Made by a program: the position numbers and the translations under genes. Source: Thermoplasmata archaeon (GTDB lineage Archaea > Thermoplasmatota > Thermoplasmata > Lutacidiplasmatales > UBA184). From it: a stretch of DNA of 64,000 nucleotides. This document shows positions 27,570 to 35,335 of the stretch, piece after piece. Every line of letters starts with the position of its first letter. Position 1 is the stretch's first letter. Location of the stretch: the NCBI GenBank assembly GCA_021796385.1, contig JAJYXQ010000032.1, positions 19,573 through 83,572 on the forward strand. Direction: 5' to 3'. The notes under the pieces were generated by a model, which was given only the letters and a program-made list of their open reading frames with translations, was not told the origin of the DNA and made no database searches.

Positions 27570-29552
27570 CTACGAAGAATCGTTATCTATCGCTCGCAGG
27601 ATTCTATAAGCGGCACTCTCATCCGTCCCTTGATCGAGAAGCTTCTTTGATTCCTCGGAGAGCCTCGCCTTGAATTTTGTTAGCTTGTCGGAAGTTACTG
27701 ATGCGAATCGGTTCCCGTCAATCAAGTTTACCTGCGACCGGTCAAAACGAGAGAACGAATCCCACACTGCGTATCCAAAGGCGATGGTGGCCATAGCGGC
27801 CTCGGCGCCGCCAGGAACTTCTTGGATAGTGTCCTCTGGAATGTTCCACATTTGCATCACCAATTGGGCAATCGGAGCCGAGGCACCCACCACACCTCCA
27901 AAAATCGCGCCGAGCAAGGCCCCCAGGAGCATCCCTGCTGGCCCCCCTATCGCCCCAAGAATGGCGCCTGTAGCGAGTCCTGCGGCCGCGCCTCCGGGAG
28001 CTCGGGTAACAAGCTTGCGAACCTGCTTCGTACGAGGAGTAACCTTGGTAGACTTTTTGGTTGTCTTGGACAATACCGACGCAAAGGTGTCCCGAATTGC
28101 CGTTTCAACTTCACCGCGTACCTTGGAACCTCCCACCTCGTAGTCAATACCCAGACGAATGACCAGTCCAGTCAAGAGAACCTTATGGATCGGAACTCCG
28201 ACCTCAGGAACCACCTGATGCGGTTTCACGGTTGAAGCGCGAGCAGCCACTCGAAGGATAGCATCCTGAATCAACCGGTTCCGGCTGAGTTGATGTTGCC
28301 GAACAAGCATCTCGTTGAACGTAGCAACTGCATTCTCGGAAAGCTGAAAGCAGACCGCATTGACTAGACTGTCCAAAGCAATCGGTTTTCGATTTCCCCC
28401 TTTGGGCTTCGCAGCAACGGCTACGAAATCCACGAATGCACGCTTCTTCAGGTCGAGGCGAATGTTCTCTATTGAGTTTTCGTTGTCAAGAAGATCTCTC
28501 TTGTTTCCAGCGAGAACGACCGACGGACATCTAGCTCTGACTTCATTCAGGAACTCGAAGTCGGAACGTTTGAAACCGCCCGCAAGGTCAAAGACCAAGA
28601 TGACCACCACTGGAACCTTAGCATAATCCAGTTGGGAGCACATCCCCAACGTCCTGTTCTTTTGCGAATCGATATCGACTACAGGAATACTAGACGTACT
28701 GGAGTTCTTGATTGTTGAAGCTAGGCCAAGGAAAGACCGCGTGACTCGCTCATAGCGTTCATTCATTCCCCCAACTCCTGGGGTATCAATTATGGTAAGA
28801 CCATTCTGCAAATGGATCCTAGCAATGGCTCCTGTCACGTCTGTGATTACCGCTGTGGGAACCACGTCGTCTCCGAAAAGTGCGTTTGCGATGCTTGACT
28901 TCCCTGTGTGGGTAGTTCCGACAAAGACCAAGGTAGCCTCCGACCTTCCAAGGATTCCCTTGACTGACCTGAGAAGACTTGCTGAAAGCTCGCTCTTTGA
29001 TACTGACATCCAGAACTCCTCGCCAAAGACACGTCGCATGTAAGAGACTATCTGCTGCTCTTCAACGTCTCTTGGAGTCACTTCCTCGACGGGGCTGGCG
29101 AGACGCAAAAGGAATTGCCTTCGCGCGGCCATGCTGGTTGTATCAAAGAGCCCAGCGAGTTGGGCAAATGTGGAGACCAAGACGATTGAGTTCTCTTGCA
29201 CAGCATGCAGATTCCTCAACTCTGCAGGAACCTCCGTACCAAGTAATATGACTCTGGACCCTGGGACCGTCACTCCGCGAGCGACTGCTATCACTCTCTG
29301 GATATCGTGAAGAGTAATTCTTCCGAACTTTACCTCGACGTAAACAGGAGCACCACGGTAGCTGCCACCAAGGTCAAAACTTCGAAGCCCCGACTGAATT
29401 CTGACGTCTATCCCAAGTTCCCCTAGGAGCGCTTGGACAACCCCGAGCATCCTATTCTGGATTTGAGAGGGGTGTTTTCCGGAGGTGTAAGTTGGGTCCC
29501 CGGAAGACAATCCTACTAGCTCGGCGGTGAGCGCGTCGTGTCTGTCGTGCAT
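27570..29552 (-). CDS. Nuclease-like / GTPase / membrane-hairpin fusion protein
   Basis: Three parts in 660 residues. Residues 25-110 look like a PD-(D/E)xK fold: FDLGGSYRG then VYVEVKFG, with Asp near 57 and ExK near 72. Residues 205-400 are a P-loop GTPase with GTTHTGKSS (G1, near 210), DTPGVGG (G3, near 256) and GNKRD (G4, near 346). Residues 515-565 are a Gly/Ala-rich hydrophobic hairpin of the kind that inserts into membranes in dynamin-like and DUF697-type GTPases. A role in membrane-linked defence or DNA-entry control is inferred. Its ATG abuts the stop codon of the upstream gene. Confidence 0.75.
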   Translation of the reverse strand: MHDRHDALTAELVGLSSGDPTYTSGKHPSQIQNRMLGVVQALLGELGIDVRIQSGLRSFDLGGSYRGAPVYVEVKFGRITLHDIQRVIAVARGVTVPGSRVILLGTEVPAELRNLHAVQENSIVLVSTFAQLAGLFDTTSMAARRQFLLRLASPVEEVTPRDVEEQQIVSYMRRVFGEEFWMSVSKSELSASLLRSVKGILGRSEATLVFVGTTHTGKSSIANALFGDDVVPTAVITDVTGAIARIHLQNGLTIIDTPGVGGMNERYERVTRSFLGLASTIKNSSTSSIPVVDIDSQKNRTLGMCSQLDYAKVPVVVILVFDLAGGFKRSDFEFLNEVRARCPSVVLAGNKRDLLDNENSIENIRLDLKKRAFVDFVAVAAKPKGGNRKPIALDSLVNAVCFQLSENAVATFNEMLVRQHQLSRNRLIQDAILRVAARASTVKPHQVVPEVGVPIHKVLLTGLVIRLGIDYEVGGSKVRGEVETAIRDTFASVLSKTTKKSTKVTPRTKQVRKLVTRAPGGAAAGLATGAILGAIGGPAGMLLGALLGAIFGGVVGASAPIAQLVMQMWNIPEDTIQEVPGGAEAAMATIAFGYAVWDSFSRFDRSQVNLIDGNRFASVTSDKLTKFKARLSEESKKLLDQGTDESAAYRILRAIDNDSS

Positions 29553-30134
29553 CTAGTGTATCCCCCAAACTCCAGAGAGCTCGCTAGCAACCACCACGGC
29601 GAACACTCGCCCTCTGAGCATATCCTGTTCGTCAAGGTTCAGGGAAGGCTCCCCCACGGACTCATAGAGAGAACAGAGTTCTTCCGACGAATGCGCTATT
29701 CTCGGGCTCGGCATGCGCGTTGGTAGGAGGGGAGAAACGAACGCAAAGAGCCAATCTTCCCCAGCATTCGTTGAGACCTGGTCCACCACCTGCCGCACCC
29801 TACCAAGGAAATCCCTGAATCCTCTATCGATGTAAGAGCTGTCGTAACTGGCCTTGGTCTCGACCACCAAGTGACCGTGTTTCTCTCCCGTTTCCCTAGG
29901 GCGGTGGTGAAAGTGGAGGTCGAAGAGAACACTTGAGCCATTCACAGGGAATGTCAACATGCTGGGGCTGTCCTGCGCCTTGGCCAGAAGGGACCAGTAA
30001 GGGATTCCACTGCCTATCTCGGGCACAATAGATTCGATGAAACGAGTTACGAGTTCGTTGTAACTTGCCGCTATAGCGGCTGGAAGTTCTCCGCCAGGCG
30101 TGGAATACCACCAGTCTTGGAGAGTCGCCCGCAC
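29553..30134 (-). CDS. PD-(D/E)xK-like partner of the nuclease-GTPase
   Basis: A 193-residue soluble protein. SVLFDLHFHHRP followed by GHLVVETKASYD (residues about 70-95) has the Asp...ExK spacing of a PD-(D/E)xK nuclease core, with a following helix RDFLGRVRQVVDQV. No family is recognised. Start is GTG at 30134. It is translated immediately ahead of the nuclease-GTPase gene (no intergenic base), and the pair is transcribed away from the conjugation operon across a 118-base region carrying operator copy 3. Confidence 0.6.
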   Translation of the reverse strand: MRATLQDWWYSTPGGELPAAIAASYNELVTRFIESIVPEIGSGIPYWSLLAKAQDSPSMLTFPVNGSSVLFDLHFHHRPRETGEKHGHLVVETKASYDSSYIDRGFRDFLGRVRQVVDQVSTNAGEDWLFAFVSPLLPTRMPSPRIAHSSEELCSLYESVGEPSLNLDEQDMLRGRVFAVVVASELSGVWGIH

Positions 30135-30203
30135 TCTTCATTGTATCGGTTCAGACGAGAGGTGTTGCCTGGGGCGGTTTGAACTGCGGTAAAGTCTATG
30201 GAA

Positions 30204-30232
30204 AATAGATATCTATAACCCTTAAATATCTC
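30204..30232. promoter_or_regulatory. Palindromic operator and conjugation-operon promoter (copy 3)
   Basis: ATAGATATCTAT (30205-30216) is followed after four bases by CTTAAATATCTC (30221-30232), identical to the TATA box found at operator copy 1. The box lies about 28 bases before ATG 30253, so the pilin message is probably leaderless. The palindrome also lies upstream of the divergent nuclease-GTPase operon. Confidence 0.7.
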
Positions 30233-30252
30233 AGCGCCTTGGGTACGGGCCG

Positions 30253-30687
30253 ATGACGACCAACACCATCGGCAAAGAAGAGAAGCGAAAGGGCGAACGT
30301 ACGACCTTGAGGATGCTACGGAGCGTGACGATACCACTGGTGGCGGTCCTGCTCTTGGGACTGGCATTCCCGGGCGGGGCATTGGCGGCCTCGCCGCACG
30401 GGACAACGGTCTCGGCGGCGACGAGCTGCAACGGCAACTCGACGTGCGACCTCGACTCGACCTTGAACAACATACAGTATTTCCTCATCGGGGTCGGGGT
30501 TCTCATCGGGGGCATCATGTTCGCACTCTTCGGCATCCAGCACATGGCCGGGGCCGTGGAGGAGATGCCGCCCGAGAAGCGGCTCCAACGGCGCCACCAG
30601 TTCATGACCCTGATCGTGGGGCTGGTGATCGTCTCAACGAGCGTGGTTCTCGTCCACGTGGCGCAGGGCCTGATCGTCACGTCGTAG
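30253..30687 (+). CDS. VirB2/TrbC-like pilin
   Basis: A 144-residue protein with a long signal sequence (hydrophobic core IPLVAVLLLGLAF, residues 27-40, then Ala-rich cleavage region ALAAS). The mature part of about 95 residues has two membrane helices (FLIGVGVLIGGIMFALFGI and LIVGLVIVSTSVVLVHVA) separated by a short charged loop. This is the architecture of conjugative VirB2/TrbC pilins. It is the first gene of the type IV secretion operon. Confidence 0.7.
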   Translation: MTTNTIGKEEKRKGERTTLRMLRSVTIPLVAVLLLGLAFPGGALAASPHGTTVSAATSCNGNSTCDLDSTLNNIQYFLIGVGVLIGGIMFALFGIQHMAGAVEEMPPEKRLQRRHQFMTLIVGLVIVSTSVVLVHVAQGLIVTS

Positions 30688-30723
30688 AATTCCCGACGAA
30701 ATCTGAACATCCCAGGGGGTTGC

Positions 30724-31320
30724 ATGCGGGCCACCATCTGTGCTCTGTCCTTAGCACTGATCCTCATCGTGGGGGCATCCCCCGTCCCAGTGTCGGCCAC
30801 TGCTCCCGGTGGGAAGGGGAGCATCACCTTCTCTGTCGGAACCTTGTCCTGTGAGAACGCCACCGCCCGTGTCAACCTCTCCAGTGTCAGTGTCTCGATC
30901 CTCTACCTGAACACCAGCGACTCCTTCTCAAACGACACCAACGATTCCAACACGGGAAGCTACAGTTGGAACACAGGGGCGAACTATACGGAGAACATCA
31001 GCCTCTCGGGAGCGATCTCGATCCTCCTCGACGCCAGTCCTCCATCCCAGTGCCCCTGGGCGGGGAACGCCTGGCTGAACTGGTCCAATGTGAGTGACGG
31101 GAGCGTCGTTGAGGTGGCCATCACCTTCCCCCCCGGAAACGGTGGCTTGGGCAACGGGAGTTGGACCACTGGCAATTCCACTGTGAAGGTTTCCCCTCCG
31201 GCACCAGCCTTCCCCTACTTTCTCGATATTGCCGGACTGGGACTCTTCTGCATCTTCCTCTACTGGACCCTCAAGGGCTGGCGAAAGCTCACCACGCTCG
31301 TCAGTGGAGATGCGGCATGA
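30724..31320 (+). CDS. Secreted, Asn-rich, C-terminally anchored protein of the conjugation operon
   Basis: A 198-residue protein with a signal peptide (residues 1-24, ending VSA). The extracellular domain has more than ten N-X-S/T sequons and two cysteines. A C-terminal membrane helix (YFLDIAGLGLFCIFLYWTL) is followed by a short cytoplasmic tail. I see no known family. Its position after the pilin suggests an envelope component of the mating apparatus (inferred). Confidence 0.65.
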   Translation: MRATICALSLALILIVGASPVPVSATAPGGKGSITFSVGTLSCENATARVNLSSVSVSILYLNTSDSFSNDTNDSNTGSYSWNTGANYTENISLSGAISILLDASPPSQCPWAGNAWLNWSNVSDGSVVEVAITFPPGNGGLGNGSWTTGNSTVKVSPPAPAFPYFLDIAGLGLFCIFLYWTLKGWRKLTTLVSGDAA

Positions 31321-31496
31321 TGAGCGGGCTGGTCAGCCCCCCTCTCCCTTCCAACGGGGGCATGGACACTTGTGAGGACTGTGGGTTTTTGATCTTCTGG
31401 CAGGATGAGCAGCCGCTCTACTGCGTTGATTGCGCCAAGGGGCCTCTTTGCTGGGATTGCTACGAGACCCATGCCCCCGGGGAGAAGGAGCCTTGA
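31317..31496 (+). CDS. Small B-box-like zinc-binding protein
   Basis: A 59-residue protein overlapping the preceding stop codon (ATGA) and the following start (TTGA). Six cysteines and one His are spaced as CEDCGF, CVDC, LCWDCYETH, the pattern of a small double zinc site like a B-box. The short tail is acidic. Its translational coupling on both sides shows it is a true operon member. Function is unknown. Confidence 0.6.
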   Translation: MMSGLVSPPLPSNGGMDTCEDCGFLIFWQDEQPLYCVDCAKGPLCWDCYETHAPGEKEP

Positions 31497-32752
31497 GCTT
31501 CTGGGGCGATTTCTGGTCGTCCCTCTGGGGAGCCCTCATGGCCCCATTGGGGGTCGCCGTGCAGACGGAGATGGGTTGGGTGGTCGGGTCCATTGACTAC
31601 GTTCCTAGCCTGGACAACTCGGCCGTCAAGTCACTACTCGAGGTGACCTACTCCGTCTTCCTGGCCTCCCTCGGGATCATCATCGCGGCCATCGGCATCC
31701 TCTTCGTCCTCGCCCCCATAGCGGAGAAGAAGTTCCAGTACCGGCACCTGCTGACCAAGCTGGTCTTCGCCCTAGTCCTTGGGAGTTCCGTGATGCTCAT
31801 CGGGGATTTCTGCATCGCCCTCTCTGGAGCCCTGGCCCAGACCATCCTCCCCCCGGGGACGAGCATCCCCTGGTCGAACGCCATCACCGGAGGGACGGGC
31901 CCCCTCACCCTGTTCTTCTACTTCGTCATGATGATCATGCTCTTCATGCTCCTCGTGGAGCAGGGCGTCCGCATCCTGATGATCTTCTTCGCCGCCGTCA
32001 TCCTCCCCTGGGGGTTCCTCCTCTGGAGCTTCCCGAAGACCCAGTCCTACGGGAAAAAGATGATCAAGATGTTCTTCGAGTGGACCTTCCTCGCGGTATT
32101 CGTCGCCATCGTGCTCGAACTCATGGTCCTCTTCATCCAGGGGGGAGGCACCGGAAACTCCTGGCTCGACTCGTTCATCGTGATCGGAGCCATTGCGCTC
32201 GCCATCGGGATGCCCAAGGTGATGACCGACACCGGAGGGGCCGTCTCGGGCATCGGGGCTTCCGTCATGGGCGCAGGGGCAGGGATGGGCTCAGCAGAGA
32301 CCTTCGGAGGTTCCATGGGGATGGCTGGAGGCATGCCTGGGATCGGAGGAGCTGGTGGAGGCGGCGGTGGACTCTTCAGCGGGGCAGGAAGGGCCATCGG
32401 CTCCGCAGCCCGCGGCCTTGGGACCATGGCTCCCATCGGGGCCGCTGCTGCTCTGGGAGGAGCCGTTGCCTATGTGGGCGGAAAGGCAATTGGTCGGGCA
32501 GTCGGCAAGAGGGTCGGAGGCCCCCTGAAGCAGGCCTGGAGCGCGCACAAGGCGGCGAAGGCAGGTGCCGGTGCAACGGGCGCCGACCCACCAGGCGGTG
32601 GAAGTTCAGGCCCGATACATCCGTTCTTCAACCTCGACAACAAGGAGTCCGGTACCGGGAGCCCAAGGCAGAGGGTTGCGATCGATTACCACTCCATGGT
32701 CAATTCGCTCCGAAGAAGCGGTGCCCTGCCCGCTACCCGGCCAGAGGGATAG
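31493..32752 (+). CDS. VirB6/TrbL-like conjugation membrane channel protein
   Basis: A 419-residue protein with about six membrane helices in residues 45-260 (FLASLGIIIAAIGILFVLA, LVFALVLGSSVMLIG, LFFYFVMMIMLFMLL, ILMIFFAAVILPWGFLLW, and others). A Gly/Ala/Met-rich cytoplasmic tail runs from residue 265 to the end. This is the VirB6/TrbL layout of type IV secretion inner-membrane components. Start TTG 31493 is chosen because a strong GGAGAAGGAG lies just upstream and it couples to the previous stop. Confidence 0.75.
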   Translation: MSFWGDFWSSLWGALMAPLGVAVQTEMGWVVGSIDYVPSLDNSAVKSLLEVTYSVFLASLGIIIAAIGILFVLAPIAEKKFQYRHLLTKLVFALVLGSSVMLIGDFCIALSGALAQTILPPGTSIPWSNAITGGTGPLTLFFYFVMMIMLFMLLVEQGVRILMIFFAAVILPWGFLLWSFPKTQSYGKKMIKMFFEWTFLAVFVAIVLELMVLFIQGGGTGNSWLDSFIVIGAIALAIGMPKVMTDTGGAVSGIGASVMGAGAGMGSAETFGGSMGMAGGMPGIGGAGGGGGGLFSGAGRAIGSAARGLGTMAPIGAAAALGGAVAYVGGKAIGRAVGKRVGGPLKQAWSAHKAAKAGAGATGADPPGGGSSGPIHPFFNLDNKESGTGSPRQRVAIDYHSMVNSLRRSGALPATRPEG

Positions 32753-32755
32753 AAG

Positions 32756-35335
32756 ATGATCGAAGAAGAAGAGAGTGCGAGCTGCACGGTGAGCTTCCCC
32801 CCCAAGGTGGGGTCCGAGACCATGAGGATGGGCCCCTTGCCGGCGAACCAGGCCGTGACCCTGATCCTGAGTGCGGCCGTCGGGGGAGGAGCGTCCTACG
32901 CCCTCCTTGCCCTCTTCCCCCACGACCTGATTGCCATCCTCCTGGCCACGACCATCTTCCTCCTCTCGGTCGGTGCTGGTGCGGCCCTTGCCTTCGTGAT
33001 GCGGCACGGAATGACGCTTCCCCGCTATCTCTTCCTCAAGTGGAGGTTCGACAGGGAGGCCCACCACTTCAGCGGCGTGGCCGAGACACGACGTTTCGTC
33101 CACTTGGCCGATGTCACCTCAGACACCCTGGTCCTCCCCCACGACACGTACGTGAGGGTGGTCGAGGCGAGCGGTGTGAACTTCGACCTCCTCGGCGTCG
33201 ACGAGCAGAAGGAGCGCATCCTGTCCTTCGCCGGTTGGTTGAACGGCCTCGACTTCCCGGTTCAGGTCGTTGCCCGACCCGACACCTTCCACTCGGTCCC
33301 CTACCTCAAGGACCTCGTCCAGCGGGAGACCGAGGAAGTCTCTCCGGTGGTCAAGACTCAGATCCAGAGCTTCGCCGTCTTCTTCCACGAGACCGTTTCC
33401 CAGGCCCTGGACCGGCGCTTCTATGTCGTTACCCGGGTTCGGCTCCCGGACGCCATTCCGAATCTCTACAAGAACGGGCAAGCCCCTTCCCCAACCAAGA
33501 AGGCGAAGGTGGCCAAGGAGATACTCGACCTCCGGGCCCGGTCCCTCGTGGAGGGACTCGTGTCGATAGGATTGGAGGCACGGTCGCTGGAGGGGGAGGA
33601 CCTGGTGACGCTCCTCCGGAACTACTACCACTTCGGATGCAAGAACGAGTCCCGGGGAACCCCAGCGAGCATTGTCGATGCCCTGGCTCCCGCGCGGGTT
33701 GACGTCTACCCCGACTATCTGGTCTGGGGTTCGGAGCACGTCCGCGTGCTGCGTGTGGAGAACTATCCCTCCAGCTTGCCCTTCGGGTGGCTCACCCAAT
33801 TGCTGACCGACACGGAGCACCGGGTGGATGTCGTCCTGCACATGGAGCCCCTTTCCCAGGAGGCGGCGGTCACCATGCTCAAGCATGAGACCGTTCGCCT
33901 CCAAGTGGAGCTCATGGGACGGCAGAGCAAGGGCTCCACCGACACCATCTCGCTGGAGAACCAGCTGGGCATCTTCGAAGGCGTCCGTGCCGCCCTGGTG
34001 CGGCAGGAAGAACGCCTCTTCTCTACCGGGCTCTACATCTCCCTGAGGGGGAAGACCTACGAGGAACTCGAGACGCTGACGGCCCGGGTCCAGGGGTATC
34101 TCCGGAGCCTGATGGTGAGGGCGGTCGCACCCAGGTTCCAGCAAGCGCAGTTACTCCGGTCCACCCTGCCCTTCGGGAGGGACTTTCTGGGCGATACCTA
34201 CCTCTTGCATTCCTCGGCCATCTCGACGATGTACCCCTTCGTTAGCGGCATGCTTGTGCAGCCCGGGGGAACTCTCTACGGACTCAACGAGGCCAACGGT
34301 TCACCGGTTATCTTCGACCGCTACAGCCTGGAGAACTACAACACGGCCATTTTCGGGATATCGGGTTCGGGGAAGTCCTACGCCTCCAAGCTGGAGATCT
34401 TGCGCCAGATGATGGTGAGCCCCGAGCTCCGCTCCTTCATCATCGACCCCTTGGGGGAGTTCGGGGACCTCACGGAGTCCCTGGGTGGCTCCGTTCTCAC
34501 CCTCGGGGACGGTCTGACCCACCTCAATCCGCTGTGGATTGGGAAGGAACCATCCGAGCGGGTCCGGTTCGCCATGGAGTTCTTCCAGGCGACCCTTGAC
34601 CTCACCAAGGAGGAGGTCGCCCTCTTGGACGGCACCCTGCACCGGATGCAGGTGGAGAAGCCGGACGAGTTCACTCTCGGGGACCTTCTGAAGGAACTGG
34701 ATGGCCTGGGATCCGTCCACGCCGACCGGCTCCGAATCATTCTCCAGCCCTACGTACATGGGTCGTTCCAGTGGCTGAACCACGCGACTGACATCGACCT
34801 TTCTGCCCGAGTGGTCAGCCTTGACCTCAAGGGGCTCTCCGGGGACCTCTTCACCCCCGTCATGCTCCTCCTGCTCGACTTCATCCTCACGGAGTGCCGA
34901 CAGGACTACGAGCGAAAGCTCGTGGTCGTGGACGAGGCTTGGCACCTGATGGACCGGGAGACTTCGGCGGTTGCCCTCGCCAACATGACCCGGCACTCCC
35001 GGCACTACCATGCCGGCATCACTCTGATTTCCCAGTCGGCGGCGGACTTCTTGGACAACGACCACGGCCGGGTCGCGATGACCAACTCCGCGATGATCAC
35101 CCTCATGCGCCACCGTTCGGTCTCCGCGGCCATGCGGGACTACTTCGCCATGACCCCCGCAGAGGTAAGCTACGTGAAGCACACCAAGACCGGGAAGGAC
35201 GTGGGGTACGCGACCGGGCTCCTCATCACCGGCACCACCCACACGCCTTTGCGCATCGTCTCCAGCGAGATGGAGCACGAGATCATCACCACCAACCCAG
35301 AGGAATTACGGGAACGGGTGGCGCAGGAGGCCTGA
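32756..35335 (+). CDS. virB4: VirB4/TraC-like conjugation ATPase with VirB3-like N-terminus
   Basis: An energising ATPase of type IV secretion. Residues 35-85 hold two membrane helices (LILSAAVGGGASYALLALF, LLATTIFLLSVGAG) that resemble VirB3, giving a VirB3-VirB4-type fusion. The VirB4 N-terminal domain follows. The P-loop GISGSGKSYASKL is near residue 535 and the Walker B KLVVVDEAWHLMDRE near 722, with the motif ISQSAADFL afterwards. At 859 residues it is the normal size. The stop overlaps the next start (TGATG). Confidence 0.9.
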   Translation: MIEEEESASCTVSFPPKVGSETMRMGPLPANQAVTLILSAAVGGGASYALLALFPHDLIAILLATTIFLLSVGAGAALAFVMRHGMTLPRYLFLKWRFDREAHHFSGVAETRRFVHLADVTSDTLVLPHDTYVRVVEASGVNFDLLGVDEQKERILSFAGWLNGLDFPVQVVARPDTFHSVPYLKDLVQRETEEVSPVVKTQIQSFAVFFHETVSQALDRRFYVVTRVRLPDAIPNLYKNGQAPSPTKKAKVAKEILDLRARSLVEGLVSIGLEARSLEGEDLVTLLRNYYHFGCKNESRGTPASIVDALAPARVDVYPDYLVWGSEHVRVLRVENYPSSLPFGWLTQLLTDTEHRVDVVLHMEPLSQEAAVTMLKHETVRLQVELMGRQSKGSTDTISLENQLGIFEGVRAALVRQEERLFSTGLYISLRGKTYEELETLTARVQGYLRSLMVRAVAPRFQQAQLLRSTLPFGRDFLGDTYLLHSSAISTMYPFVSGMLVQPGGTLYGLNEANGSPVIFDRYSLENYNTAIFGISGSGKSYASKLEILRQMMVSPELRSFIIDPLGEFGDLTESLGGSVLTLGDGLTHLNPLWIGKEPSERVRFAMEFFQATLDLTKEEVALLDGTLHRMQVEKPDEFTLGDLLKELDGLGSVHADRLRIILQPYVHGSFQWLNHATDIDLSARVVSLDLKGLSGDLFTPVMLLLLDFILTECRQDYERKLVVVDEAWHLMDRETSAVALANMTRHSRHYHAGITLISQSAADFLDNDHGRVAMTNSAMITLMRHRSVSAAMRDYFAMTPAEVSYVKHTKTGKDVGYATGLLITGTTHTPLRIVSSEMEHEIITTNPEELRERVAQEA

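Noticed and set aside
34894..35334. N-terminal extension of the coupling ATPase frame
   Set aside because: It lies wholly inside the VirB4-like gene in another frame; ATG 35335 overlaps the VirB4 stop and fits the operon.
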